A stretch of 64,000 nucleotides of DNA from Triglochin maritima (GCA_963682175.1 OY821779.1:570501-634500), one strand, 5' to 3'. Counted from the first letter of the stretch, positions 40,893 through 52,955 are shown. Made by a program: numbers and translations. Notes: a model not told the origin generated them from the sequence alone.

Positions 40893-42142
40893 CTTCTTTT
40901 CTCTCTCTCACGTCATCATGATCAACCTCTTCTTTCTTATTTACTATTCACCAATTTAACATGACCTATGTCATCGCACTCTTTTTCATCAACATCATTA
41001 AAAAAATTATCAACTTTTATTCTATTCCAAAATCATTTATATTTACCAAAAACTCTGTCCTGAGGGTGTAAAGAAAATTAAAAGGGAAAAACGATGTTAG
41101 AGGATCTAGACAATGACGCATGCTTATAGGCTCTTTAAGTCGCGGCCTCGGTCAAACAAGATGAAATTACGTTGCAACGAGAGAAGACAACGTTGGAAAA
41201 GGAGAAAGAAGAAACTTGTCGAGCTTATATGAAGTACGACATTTATATTTTACTTCTGAAGGTCAAGGAAAAAGACATCCTGACCTCGCATGATGAAAGT
41301 AATTTGGAAACGATAGTGACCAAATACTTAAGTAGAACTACATGGATTCTTTTCCAGTTTATAACATATCTTCCCTAATTGGTAGTTGTACTTTTTATTT
41401 CAATTTAAGACTTATTTTTCCTATTTTCATGATTAATTTCAGTTGTTGTTATTTCAGTTTAATTGTTATTTTCTATTTTAAATTTAGTACAATATTTCCT
41501 ATTTCAGAAAAATTAACGTGTTTCAGTATAATTTTTGTAATTAAATCTTAATTATTTATCAAAATATAAACCCCCTGGTTATTATAATAAATACCAATAA
41601 ATCTTGTATTGTTATTTTTTTATTCATTTTTAATATGTTTTTAAATCTTATTTTTAAAAAATATGTTTTCTAAAATATATTTTCTAACTGTTTTTATTTT
41701 TTTTAATCTTATTTTTTAATATTTTTCTGAATCGACCTCAAAAAATAAGTGTAACGAGTTCACACCCCCACAGACTTAACAACCTCATCCATTTTTTGAA
41801 AAAATAGTTTTTGTTTTTGTTTAATATTTAGTTGTAAATAATTCATTTTGTTTGATAAGAAAATTTGTTTTTTATTGAATAAAATAACATAATTTTTCAA
41901 TACATTCTCTTTTGCTCAAAACATTTAATACAATTATAAAACATATTTCAACAAAAAATAAAAAAAATAAAAAATTAACGTAACACATTGGTTTTCAAAA
42001 AATTTACGTAACAGATCGCCAAAGAATATTCTCGAGTGAGTAGTTGTATGATAATGATATAATATGAAAAATTCAATTTTCATATTGACCTGGAACTATA
42101 TTCTATTTATATAAGAAAAATAATAAAATAGGTGGAAAAAAT
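40893..42142. other. AT-rich intergenic DNA with a possible coding remnant
   Basis: About 41170-41380 could encode a short charged peptide (MQREKTTLEKEKEE start), perhaps a remnant of a transposon-related or coiled-coil gene. I do not recognise it. From 41380 to 42100 the sequence is extremely AT-rich and shows nothing. Confidence 0.4.
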
Positions 42143-42216
42143 TGGCCCATGCAGGTCTCGAACCTGCGACCTTCGCGTTATTAGCACGACGCTCTAACCA
42201 ACTGAGCTAATAGGCC
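42143..42216 (-). tRNA. tRNA-Ile (anticodon AAU)
   Basis: Read on the minus strand, the 74-nt sequence folds into a full cloverleaf. The acceptor stem is GGCCTAT/ATGGGCC with discriminator A, and the D arm is GCTC...GAGC with AGTTGGTTA. The anticodon stem TCGTG/CGCGA holds loop CTAATAA (anticodon AAT), and the T arm is GCAGG-TTCGAGA-CCTGC. A at position 34 would be edited to inosine to read AUU, AUC and AUA. Boxes A and B are intact. The T-rich stretch expected downstream is present (TTTTTTCCACC on the minus strand). No intron, and CCA is not encoded, as usual in nuclei. Confidence 0.96.
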
Positions 42217-43680
42217 GCTTTGATGGTATGACAGAATACATGTTATCTTTTTACCATGAATAAATAGTAAACAGAGACACAAGTTAATGGATCCCACTCG
42301 TCCCATTTACACTCATACGATTTTAATCATATATAATTCGGTATAAAATAATATGATGTACTTTAAATATGAAATGCAAAAAAAAGGTGTAGAAACTAGA
42401 TTATCTATATTCATATGTGCTAAAATACAAGTCCGTAAATGGATATCAATCAAAATAATATCATATTTATACCATTCCATGTGATAAAAAGCAAAGTCAT
42501 AAACTAAACAGCCTAAGTGATGACCAGATTGTGGACCCTTCATAAATTGTCTATAACTCCATTTGTATTTGTAGTTGTTGAAACTTGCAACTCATAAGTA
42601 AAAAGGACGGTGGATGCAACCATATATTACATCCCAAAATCTCCTTTCTTGCTCCCTCTTTATTTTATAGGGCAATAATTTAATTCTACGAAGTGCATGT
42701 AGATTGTAAAGTGATGATCACCAATTGTGTCTTTCTACTTTCACATTTAGGACTGGAGTAATAATGACACCATCTGTGAGAGCCAAAAGAATTAAAGAAG
42801 AATTTAGTCTCCTTTGTTTTTTTCCCCCAACTCACATTATTCAAGTGAGGATTAGCTAAAACATATGTGAACCACAGCTGTGTATATATGGAAAGGAAGT
42901 CACAGCTGTATTCACATATTCTTCTTCTCACCTAACTTGCGGAATGAATTCAACATCAAACGAACCATAGTGTGGGTGCAATATGTTGTCCATTTTTTAT
43001 TTTAGTTGCAAAAGTTATATACCCATTCCAGGTCCCACTACGATATATATATATATATATGACATGACATATGAGTGTCAAAACGGTTTTACTTGAACGA
43101 CTTTCTTCTTAAATTTCTATATTTGAAATTGATCTTAGTCAACTTAATTGTATTATCCTGGAGAAACACGTTCCAATTCAGATTAGTAATAATCTTGGAG
43201 AAGTCAAAATTCTAGGAAAAAATACGAAAACAAGTAACAACCGAAGTCAAATATATCATATTTTGGTGTACTCATTTGGATTATTGTATAATCATACAGT
43301 ATCATTAAAAATTACGAAAAAGGAAAAAAGTCAGTGGAAAGAAAAGAAAAGGAAAAAAATGTGGAGGGTGGTGAGTTGGCATTGCAAAAGGAGAAGTTGT
43401 TGGGAAGGTCACCGTTTGGAAGTAAATACCCAACCCAACCCAACCCAACCCAACGACGTGAATCCAAATTCCAAACCTCTGTTTGGCTTTGCTTTGACCA
43501 CCACCCCGACCAAGTCCGGACAACAAATCCAACCGTTCATTTTCCAACCAACCGTCGATGACTTTGCCACTTCATAGTGGACTTCCAAACCCAGACCAAT
43601 AAAGGTTGACTAATGTGACCTCACCTTTATCTATTTATTATATATTTATCTTAACCATCGTTCTTCTTTCCTCGTAATCT
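42217..43680. other. Intergenic region and EDR4-like promoter
   Basis: No gene is seen. Near the 3' end are CCCAA repeats (about 43428-43453), TTGACC at 43494-43499 and TTGACT at 43606-43611. The last two match the W-box core bound by WRKY factors. A TATA-like stretch, TTATTATATATTTATC, lies at about 43636-43651. An (AT)n tract is at about 43042-43060. Confidence 0.5.
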
Positions 43681-43978
43681 GGGATTCTCAGTTAGCTTCC
43701 TCCTTGTAATCTTCAGGTATAGTATATATTCTCTCTTTTTTATTTTTTATTTTTATATTAAGCGAGTTTGTTGGTTTTTGGGTTGGTTTTGGTAAATTTA
43801 GGATGTGGGTTTCGATAGAATTTGGTGTTTGTTGTTGTTTTTATTGTTTTTGGGTTTGTGGGTTTTCTGTTGGGGTGTTTTTTTAAGAGGTTTGAGGATT
43901 GTTGTTATTAGTTGTTTTTTTGGTTTTTTTTTGCTTTTTTGGGGAGATTGAGTTGTTCTTGTTGACTAGGAATCTGTT

Positions 43979-43980
<2 letters not shown>

Positions 43981-44017
<37 letters not shown>
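43981..44017. repeat. 37-bp G homopolymer
   Basis: 37 consecutive G lie in what is probably the 5'-leader intron of the EDR4-like gene. The length may be unreliable in any sequencing method. Confidence 0.95.
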
Positions 44018-44018
<1 letters not shown>

Positions 44019-44716
44019 GGGTTAACAAGGTTGATTTTTCTTTCTTTCAAATTGTGATACAAGTTTTCTTTCTTTCAAATTGATTTTTCTTATAATTTTG
44101 GTTGCTCTACGTCGGGTTGTATTGGTCTGGGTGATTGCTATTTGGTTATGGGTCATATATAAGCTGCTTGCAACTGTTTTTTTTTTTCATTTTAGATGAT
44201 TAGATCTCAATGAATCATATTATTTGCATTTAGTTTGATGAGTGAGGGTTTGTACTCTTGGCCTCTTTTTCTGGTTTAGAATAATTTTGTGTTACATGTT
44301 TGCTTATGTTTCAATTTCCCTGATAATAAGTTCTGAAATTGGAACGCAAACCAACTTGTTATACCAAATTTATCTCATAACATAGGTAATTTGTTTCAAA
44401 TATAGATAAGCCACCTTGTCAGAACAAAACATACTGGATTTTGTTTTATTTTTAGGTCAGACGCCAGTAACTTAATGAAACTGTAACATTCTTTTCAGAG
44501 TACTGCTTGGCATTAGTATGTGATATCTCAAAGCATATTTAATTGCATTCAGAATCAGCATTCATAGTACCACCCACCATGGAGGCTTAGCTGATGATGT
44601 TCTATGTCAAAACTAGAATGTTTTCCGATGGTCTCTGAATTTGGCGTTTATCATCGTAACTTTAATCGTGGTAAATGCACTTTTCAGGATTTCATGCTTG
44701 CTTTGGAACCACAGGG

Positions 44717-46560
44717 ATGGCCAGTACGTCTAATTTGCGCCTCGTCAAATGTCCAAAATGCAGAAACACTCTCAAGAAACCGGCCGACCTTGCTGTCTAC
44801 CAATGTGGCGCATGCAATACCATTCTCAAATGTAAATTCATACTTCTTGCATTTGATTTCTTAAATCTGCATTTAGCGAAATGAATCTAAGTTGGGTGAG
44901 ATTCCTAAAACGTACAGCAACACGCTGGATGGCTGGTGGAAACAACAGCGCGGCGGCCTCAACGGATTCCACCAGCATTTCGTCTCAGAAAAATGCTTCA
45001 CAAATGACAAAGTCGAACCACGAAACGAAGAGCTCGAGCGACGACACTTGTCTGACAAATGAAGAGGACACTTTCAATTCGGAAGATGGATGTTGTGGTA
45101 CAAGGGAGGAGAACTTAAAGAGGAGTGCAGGAAGTGGCAACGAAACCGGCCGAGAGGAAGAAGAAGAAGAAGAAGAAGAAGATATTAAAACGCTGGTGGG
45201 GGACAAGACGAAGACGATATTGGATCCCAGGAAAAATAATTCTGACAACGAGAAGAAACCCACAAACAAGGCGAGCACGAAGGATTTCGTAGATTATATT
45301 GATGGCAGTGCATTCCCAAGTCACGGAGCAAGTTCGAGTTACCACTCCCCAACCACCAACTTGAGTTCCCCTGCTTATGAGGGAAGCATATCATCATCAT
45401 CGTCCCCTGACGATAAAAAAGGTGGTGGTGGTGGTGGCGAGCGCACCAGAAATCAACATCGACTTTTAGTTTCTAGAAGGACTTTCAGACCTTCAATGCA
45501 GAAAACAGACAATAAAGTGGGAGGAGGAGACATAATGTCGGATGAGAAACTCCAATTCCAAGTCCAAGTTCAAGTGTGTTCCCCTGCACAGACTCAGACT
45601 AGCAGCAGCAGCAGCAGCAGCAGCAAGTGCAATAGTTCAGAAGTCATACAAAGCCATAGACCGAGGAAGGAAGATCCACCCCACCAACACCAAAACCAAA
45701 ACCAACTACACCCATCCAGTGATGAATTTCACTCCACCTGTAATTCAGTTGATTCCGAAGAAGGCAAATCTTTCGGATACCACCCAAAGAAGGATTATTG
45801 GAGGACTTCCAGAAACCAAAGCCCCTCCTCTAAGTTCAGAGACATCGAGAACAGCCGAATGGAACTCTTAAGAAAAGTCGAGTCTCTAAGGTATAAACTC
45901 GCTGGATCATCATCCCGTGACTTAAGTCGACCACCACGCCCACCTTTGTATGGCAATCAGCAATTCCCCGCATCATCATTGGCTCGACCGAGAAGCTACC
46001 CTTCATCCCAATTGGTTTCGTCAGACCAAACAAGTACTCATTGTTGCAGTTTGCACTGCGCCATCATATGCGGCAACAATGGGCTCTGCGCGTCTTGCTC
46101 GCATTCCAAAACCCCAACCCCATTAATGACGAAGAAAAATATAATCTGCAGGGCAAAAGACAAGGTGGTGAAGCGTCATTGTAGGCCGATACTGGGAGGT
46201 GCGAACTTCATCATCTGCGATCACTGCTATTGCGTGCTTCAGATCCCAGAAGACGTTCATTTTTCGACGACGACGACAAGTACACACAAGATCCAATGCG
46301 GCAATTGCCGAAATATCCTCACACTTTCTATCCGAGAAACAAACCACAATATTTCTCCACCTTTCAGTTATGAATCAGTAGATACATACCAGTACCAGGA
46401 TCGTGGAGGCACCGCAGGAGTCCCGAATTCTTATTGCTCGGAGGAGTACGAGGCAGAGCCTTCTTCGAACGGGGATGAGCATGAAGGCCCACCCTCGCCG
46501 CTCCACCGCCTTATGGGTTATTACTCGGCCAGCGACGTCATCTACCAGCCTCCAGAGTGA
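44717..46560 (+). CDS. EDR4-like zinc-ribbon protein (DUF3133 family, 585 aa)
   Basis: Related Arabidopsis EDR4 limits powdery-mildew-induced cell death and works with EDR1 and clathrin-coated trafficking. Exons: 44717-44831 and 44918-46560 (stop TGA), with an 86-bp intron in phase 1. The N-terminal zinc ribbon is RLVKCPKCRNTL...YQCGACNTIL (Cys12, Cys15 and two more). A long, low-complexity, Ser/Glu-rich middle includes a run of about nine Glu, an Ala/Ser-rich region and a Ser run. It ends in a C-terminal DUF3133 zinc-ribbon (about 459-510): CRPILGGANFIICDHCYCVLQIP...KIQCGNCRNIL. The ATG chosen lies seven codons before the first Cys motif and just after a CAG that may be the leader acceptor. 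An out-of-frame ATG at about 44693 would precede it if splicing instead used an upstream acceptor. A leader intron with a G run is likely upstream. Confidence 0.85.
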
Positions 46561-46856
46561 CCTTAATATGCTTAGTATCATATATATATATGCCACACCT
46601 TCTCTAACTTCCGTTCCGTTGATAATTAGAATTTCTCCGATGCAAGTTGGTGAACCTCAAAATCAATATCCACAACAATATATTCAATTTAAAGATACTA
46701 TTGTCATCTCACATCAACAGTCTAACCGAGTCAACTTACTTAATATATTTTCCAAAATACTGTCTATTTTTTCATTTCTACTAATACAACGCAATTTTTT
46801 AATACAAGAAGGATGAAAAGTACAACAACAAAAAAAACAAAGCATGCTCTTCTTAA
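46561..46856. other. Tail-to-tail spacer
   Basis: 3' regions of the EDR4-like gene and the small minus-strand gene. Nothing else is seen. Confidence 0.5.
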
Positions 46857-47225
46857 TTAATCCTCACGTTGATGATGGTCTTGTTCTTTGAGCGCTTGGA
46901 AAACTCTAGCGCTCTCGTCGAACAGATGAGCTCTCCGGTCGTAATCCCCCGGCTCGAGTCCCTTGTCCTCCCCCGCGATTGCCTCCTCTTCCAAATATTC
47001 CAGGGTTTCTTCCACCACTTCTTCTTCTTCTTCTGGCACAATCGGGCTATCAGACCCCAATTGTAGTCCAAACATGTGTTTCTTTACCATTGTTTGGAAA
47101 ACCAACGCCGCCGTTGAACGGAACATCAACGGTCTTTTCGACCGTTTCATTCCAACAAACCGATGTTTGTCGTAACAAACATCGGTAACGGTAGCGGTAA
47201 CGATGAAGGCGGTGGTGGCATTCAT
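46857..47225 (-). CDS. Small acidic protein of unknown function (122 aa)
   Basis: A single uninterrupted frame starts MNATTAFIVTATVTDVCYDKHRFVG at 47225. I chose this Met over one 34 codons upstream (47327) because the extra stretch is Lys/Asn/AT-rich and untypical. The N-terminal half has a hydrophobic start, then basic patches (GMKRSKRP). The C-terminal half is strongly acidic, with a six-Glu patch in VPEEEEEVVEETLEYLEEEA, and ends in a charged helix-like segment (ALKEQDHHQRED). Codon use is GC3-rich compared with the surroundings, which supports a real gene. I do not recognise the family and do not propose a function. It lies tail to tail with the EDR4-like gene. Confidence 0.6.
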   Translation of the reverse strand: MNATTAFIVTATVTDVCYDKHRFVGMKRSKRPLMFRSTAALVFQTMVKKHMFGLQLGSDSPIVPEEEEEVVEETLEYLEEEAIAGEDKGLEPGDYDRRAHLFDESARVFQALKEQDHHQRED

Positions 47226-48187
47226 GTTTTTTTTTTTGTTTTTTTGGTTATCAACATGTGTGTCGTATTTGTAGAGACTGAATGTGATGAGGAATGCCAC
47301 GTGGCGACAGGTGTCGTCGAAGCGCATGACATGGAGGACTGACTCTGAGGTGTTAATAAATCAACACGTTTTACATACTCCGTCACATCTGGACCGACTC
47401 AAAAATTGATTTCTTCAATACCAGCCATGCGACTCACTGTCACTGCGACAAAAAGTAGGACAATGACATTGCATGGCAGATGCAAATCATGTCATAATAT
47501 GCTCAATTTCCATTTTTTGGCTGGAAGGTCTTGTTGGCATAGCATCTTGTTCATTTTTGTTGGTATGGAAAAGAACGCTGGAACGTCACTTTCGGAATCG
47601 AATCTACTAATAATGTCAACCACATGTATCGCAAATAATGTAACAGTCTAAAACTTCTAACAAGCTTCCATTTCTCATTTAAAAAAACAAACGGCAATAA
47701 CCATATATGCACAGACACTGACGGATATTTTCAGGATATCCAATATGCTCGCACAAACCAAAACCAAAAGATTATTACCTTCGATTGCAGATTATAAAAG
47801 TAGGTATTGCAAATCTTGAGCTCGTCATCAAGGAAAATCGAAATAATAACATTGTCTACTTCACATTACATTAAGTTCTCTCTCTAGAAAGAAGATGAAA
47901 TTGAGGTTCATAATCTCAGGAAATACATGACTCGGGTTCCCCCAGAATTACACATGCCAACAACTACAGCAATCCAAAACATGCAATGTCATGCACTACA
48001 TCTTCACCTACACGACATAATCTACTAACAAGGTGTGGGGAATCTAACCACGGACGTTTTGAATCTCCTGAGCCAAATAATAGAAGCACAGAAAATTATT
48101 CGGAGAGGCACCGGAGACCAAATAAATTCAAGAATTCAAGATCATATTAAAAGGCCCGACACAGTTGCTGAAGTACTCCTTGAGAAC
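47226..48187. other. Intergenic: promoter of the small acidic gene and TFIIS 3' region
   Basis: No gene seen. A TTTTTTTTTTGTTTTTTTGG tract lies just upstream of the small gene. Confidence 0.45.
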
Positions 48188-50519
48188 CTAGCAGAACTTC
48201 CAGCGTTTATTGCAGTTTACACACGTAACGTAGGTCGTCATTGGCTCATCGGCACTGCGGGTCTGCATCTGATAATAAGTGGTTTTCCGTTGTCCGCATC
48301 GACCACACTTAAATTGGTCGGTCGAGGCTTTAGGAGGAAGTCCACGCTCACAATCGAATAAAGCTTTCTCCTTTATTTGTTTATTCTGAAGTTTTCTTTC
48401 ATCACTGGCCATATCTTCAGCTGTCATGTTGATGAGGTTCTCTGGTTTGACATGCCCAAGGAGGACTCTTCTTCGCAAATCAGGATTCTTCTGATCTTTA
48501 AGGTTGAATAGTATTGATCTGTACTTTTGTTTGTGTGCACCATTTGAGCGACCTAGTTTTTCAAACATAAACGATTCCAATACCACGGCCGCCCGTACTG
48601 GATCAGATGCTTGCACTTCATATCTGATGTCCTCTTGAGCTTCTTCAAATACCTTGGACAAAGCCTCAGCAAAAAGTTCTCTGGTCTTGTCTCTCACAGC
48701 ATCATTACATTTCACCATGGCTTTAAGTTTTGGTGCCAGAGATACATCCAGGCTAGATCCACTGGAAGCAGAAGATCGTTTCTCCCCATTGGTGGTATTC
48801 TTGTCGACTTTTACGCCATTAGGAGCAGTACCACCATGCTGCCTAAAACTTTCAGACTTGGAACTTTCTGAATTTGCTAAGCTCTCAACCTTTACTTTCT
48901 CACTCTTTTCAACCTTTGTTGAGCTGTTTGCTGCTGAAGCCCCAGAATTTGACTTTTGTATCCTATCATTTTTCACAGTTACAGCTTGCTCTGACTTGAC
49001 GTCAATCCTTGGTGAGCTTTTCTCCGAAACACCATTTCCCTTCTTTTGGGCTGTCTCCTCGATGACCTTTTTCTTCCAGAGTTCACATAAATCAGAAGCA
49101 ACTTTTTGAATTTTCTTTATAGGATGTTTCACAAGATGAGTCCTAAGCTTCTTGCCAACCTGAAATACAAGAAGCTCATAATAAGAAATAAGAGAGTATG
49201 ATAGAGCTGAAACACTATTGCAAATAAGATCAATTTAATTGGGAAATTTCAACCTCGAGTTATATAATAGAAGTCAAGCACTAGGTAACTAGGGCAATAA
49301 ACAATGTCTTTAATGGATAGAAACAGGCAGGTTTGTGACGGCAACCAAATCTCAGGAACTACTCAGCCCTAAAAAAACTCTGGTAAGGTCAGACAAGGCA
49401 CAGTTGTACAGTAGCATAGAACCACAACTCAGAAAATTTGTGTGAATCTGGAAACAAGTTACAGGCTGCGTAAACGACATAGTAATAAGCTTCGAGAAAG
49501 GGGCATGTTTGTGATGCTCAGAACTCAAAAGACATATCATTGATTTACTCTGTCATTTATCTAAATCAGCAACATCTTAGATTTTCGTAAATTCCTCCAA
49601 CTCAACAAAACAAGTTTGCGGTCTTTTCACAGTTCAACAAATATCATGCAATCCTAAAGCAGCCTATTTTTCCTGCAAGTACTCATACAAGATGAATGAT
49701 GAAAAAACAGGGTTAAAGTACACTACGAAGAAACATGTGTGGAACACTCAAAATGGAAATAAAATGAGGAGGTATTTCTGTGAAAGGATAAAGTAGAAAG
49801 CAAAGGGTGAGGAAGTGGAGGTAAACATCACATACTCCACAAGTATATATGTAAAAACAGACACGTCTACAGAAACCATATCACCAATCAAACAAGTATG
49901 TGCGAAAGACAGACCAAGGAACAATATGGCAAAGGTGCAATTACAATTACCGAATCACATTTACGTTGATAAAAATTAGCAGAATACTTGATAATTAAAG
50001 AGCTGAGGTAACTAAAACGACGTTTTCGTTACTATTATCTAAGTTTTAAGATGCGACATCATAGGCCGAATAAGATCACCTTAAGAACAAAATCCAACCG
50101 CAATTACAACAACTAAACCTGCTAACTGGAACTCAGGATAATGCCGCCACATTCCTGCATAGTCATGTTGACAACAAAACCCTAAGCATTTAACTCCACT
50201 ACTACACGATAAGGGAATTTCACATAAAATCATCAACCGATCCCAAATCCACGCAACGATCCATAAAAGATTTCACCTTCCCCCACCTCCCAAAAAACCC
50301 CTAAAAACGCGATTTTTTCACCCCCAAAAAGACTCCCAGAGATCGAGGGAGGAGTTTGTTGACCTGTGTTTCGATGAGAACGTCGACGGTGACGGGGACC
50401 TCGCGGAGGCGACGGAGAGCGTCGACACAGCGGTCGAGTTGGGAGGGGTCGTCGTCCTTCGTCGCGGCGTCGGCGGCCTTCCTGGCGGCCTCGAAGAGCT
50501 CGAGGAGGTCCCTCTCCAT
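48188..50519 (-). CDS. TFIIS: Transcription elongation factor TFIIS (375 aa)
   Basis: TFIIS rescues arrested RNA polymerase II by stimulating transcript cleavage. Two exons on the minus strand: 50364-50519 (52 codons) and 48188-49159 (323 codons plus TAG), with an intron of about 1.2 kb. The N-terminal LW domain is MERDLLELFEAARKAADAA...VGKKLRTHLVKHPIKKIQKVASDLCELWKK (1-85). A Ser/Lys-rich linker, the central polymerase-binding domain (from about DAVRDKTRELFAEAL, then SILFNLKDQKNPDLRRRVL) and the C-terminal zinc ribbon follow. The ribbon (CGRCGQRKTTYYQMQTRSADEP...CVNCNKRWKFC) includes the catalytic acidic pair DE in RSADEP. The start is set by family alignment; a Met nine codons upstream is unlikely. 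Exon 1 is very GC-rich. Confidence 0.96.
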
Positions 50520-50829
50520 GTGATGTGCCGCGAACCCTAATCGCAAACCCTAGAAGTTTTGACCTTCCTTCGGGACCACTTCTCTCTCTTTGAGGCGAAG
50601 TTGTGTTGGTTTTGTTTCTGAATGACTGTTCAGTCGCCCAAAACTACGAATCTTCCCGAAGAATTACCATTTTGATTTTTTCTCATTTCGAAACGTTTAT
50701 CGCGACATTCACTTTCCTATCAACCATCTCTCTTCATCTTTCGAAGGTTAGTAAATGAGCCAACGGACATCCCGATATACTCGAATATGGTAAAATGTCA
50801 AACTTCTTTTTAATAATAATAATAATAAT
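50520..50829. other. TFIIS promoter and leader
   Basis: The CTCTCTCTTTG tract at about 50582 and AACCCTAATCG at 50532-50542 (telo-box-like) lie just upstream of the TFIIS ATG. An AAT repeat at 50812-50829 borders the fold-back element. Confidence 0.5.
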
Positions 50830-51172
50830 TTAAAATTATACGGTGTGTTACTTTAAATTATTTCAGGTTTCATTCCATTTTTTTGATATTAATTGGTAAT
50901 TATACGGGTTGGATTACAACGAATTTTACAAGTGACAAATATTCAAAAATTTACAGATCCAAAAATTTCAAAATCCAAAACGACATGTCGATGTGGTATT
51001 TGTGAGTCGGGAAGTTTTACCACATGAAAAAATTGGATCTTGAAATTTTTGGATCTGGAAAATTTTGAATCTTCGTTACTTGCAAAAAAACTCATTGTAA
51101 TTCCACCCGTTACCACCGAAATCTTGCAACGAAATCTCAAATAATTTGAGATAACACACCGTATAATTTTAA
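50830..51172. repeat. Fold-back MITE of about 343 bp
   Basis: Both halves are imperfect reverse complements over about 140 bp. The ends are TTAAAATTATACGGTGTGTTA at the left and its complement at the right. Inner parts also match, for example TTGGATTACAACGA against the complement of CATTGTAATTCCACCC, and AGATCCAAAAATTTCAA against TTGAAATTTTTGGATCT. No coding capacity. No clear target duplication was found. Confidence 0.75.
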
Positions 51173-51872
51173 GTTTTTTTTAATTTTGTTTAGACGAGCG
51201 TCTTAGACAGACACCCCCACCATGAGGAGGCATTTGGCTAAGACGCCTCTCCCATGAAGGGGGGCGTGTTACCCAGACGTCCAACTCGATTTTTTTTGTT
51301 GGGCTTACTTCACCGAATCCAGGTGTTTCGCCCCGACATTTTCGTGGTGTTTGTACTGGGTAAACGAGGAAAACGTAGGCAAAAAATCTTATTTTGAGCG
51401 ACGGAACAAAATGGATATTAAATCAATTATGAAGGACAAAATGATAATTATTGGAACGATTTAAATAGTTTTCCGACTATAAACAGTAGTTCTTTTTTGT
51501 TTCCTTGTCCCACGTGTCCTAATTTTGGATGGATTACTAAGCCAGACAACATGTTTTTCTGTTGTGGAGTTTTTAATTTTCTAACTTCTGAAATCATTCC
51601 AGAAAATACAAACCTTAGTTCATGGATGACAAGGAAAAGTAAAATGGGATGCTGAAGTAAATATAATATCTACTTAATGATTTTGTGTAACCTAGGACTT
51701 TCATTGAAATTTAGTTCCGACCAACAAAACAATATGTCGTTATTGAAAATTATACTTATGTTCAGTTGGTGTTTAAATCGAAATAAATTGATAAGATGCA
51801 ACACATTCTATTGTATCACCTTTTATGATTAGTGTACACATGTTATAGTTGCGAACAACTTGACATTTTTTT
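51173..51872. other. Intergenic DNA without a gene
   Basis: The patch at 51190-51300 repeats AGACG-type words (GACGAGCGTCTTAGACAG, AAGACGCC, CAGACGTCC) and is GC-richer. The rest is AT-rich. Nothing more is seen. Confidence 0.45.
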
Positions 51873-52442
51873 TAGGGTTGACAATTTGGGTCATGACAAG
51901 AAACCCGGTTCTGAACCCGACACTAAATATCACGATAATGGTCGACACGAATGACATGAACTGTAATTCGGGTCGGGTTCGGGTTGGAGTATTTCGTGTT
52001 TCGTGTAATTCGGGTTGACACGAATAATACGAATTGCAATTCGGGTCGGATTCGTGTTTCATGTAATTCATGTCAAACATGCTAGTTCGTGTTCGGGTTA
52101 ATTCGTGTTTGTGTAAATTTGTGTCAAACATGTCATAATTGATGTCAAACAAGTTATTTTGTGTTCAGGTTAATTCATGTTTGTAAAAATTCGTGTTAAA
52201 CTGGTCAGTTCGAGCTATTCTGGTCAATTCGTGTTCTTGTCAACACGAACACGAAAAATGGATTCGTGTCAATGTGGGTTGTGTTCGGGTTACCAAATTC
52301 GTGTTCGGGTTTAAGATTAGATTTCCGTGTTTGTGTCGCCTATTTCTAATTATTTCGTGTTCGTGTTCGGGTCGAGTAAAAACAATTTGTGTCAATTCGT
52401 GTTCGTGTCAAACACAACACGAAAAACGAATTAGTCATCCCT
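51873..52442. mobile_element. hAT-like MITE rich in TTCGTGT/TTCGGGT words
   Basis: The ends TAGGGTTGACAA and the complement of TAGGGATGACTAA form a terminal inverted repeat. The flanks ATTTTTTT (51865-51872) and ATTTCTTC (52443-52450) fit a decayed 8-bp duplication. The inside is a degenerate repetition of AATTCGTGTTCGGGT and AACACGAA. No transposase is present. Confidence 0.6.
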
Positions 52443-52955
52443 ATTTCTTCTAGGATAGTCAAAATTTAAGGTAAGTTTGTTGAATTTCCATTTGCAAAAA
52501 TGAGTTCGTAGCTGTTATTTTACGAAAAATGTTTTCTTAGAAATAGGAACACATATATAGGATATCTGATATTTTCCTATTTATCAATTTCTTAACATAA
52601 ATTATCGTCATTTTTTTTTAATTTCTTATATATAATGTGCAAGATCTGACTAGTTATACGATTAGTTATCAAAATACGATTAGTTATCAAAATACGAATA
52701 GACAAAATGTACTTCTAATTAATTATCAAAATATGATTAAAAAGTATTAACCAAAAAATCAACGCAGATACAAATTATTAAAAAAACACGCAATAAAATC
52801 TTAGTTCATTATCTATTTTAATAGTGTTACCAACTAATAGGAAGCTATTAAAATTGTTTAACCGACACCGACATGCAAAGTACAAGGTCCTATCCTCACT
52901 TCACAAATCACTAACTAACTATCGTCTACAATGCTCGGAACCGGCGTCGGCGTGA
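52443..52955. other. AT-rich spacer before the PPD7-like locus
   Basis: ATACGATTAGTTATCAAA is repeated at about 52656-52690. An ATG at 52931 opens a GC-rich frame of 65 codons, but in a different frame from the recognisable PPD7-like residues. Confidence 0.45.

Noticed and set aside
41172..41378. 68-codon Lys/Glu-rich frame
   Set aside because: Too short, in very AT-rich DNA, with no start context or splice partner; mentioned only as a possible remnant.
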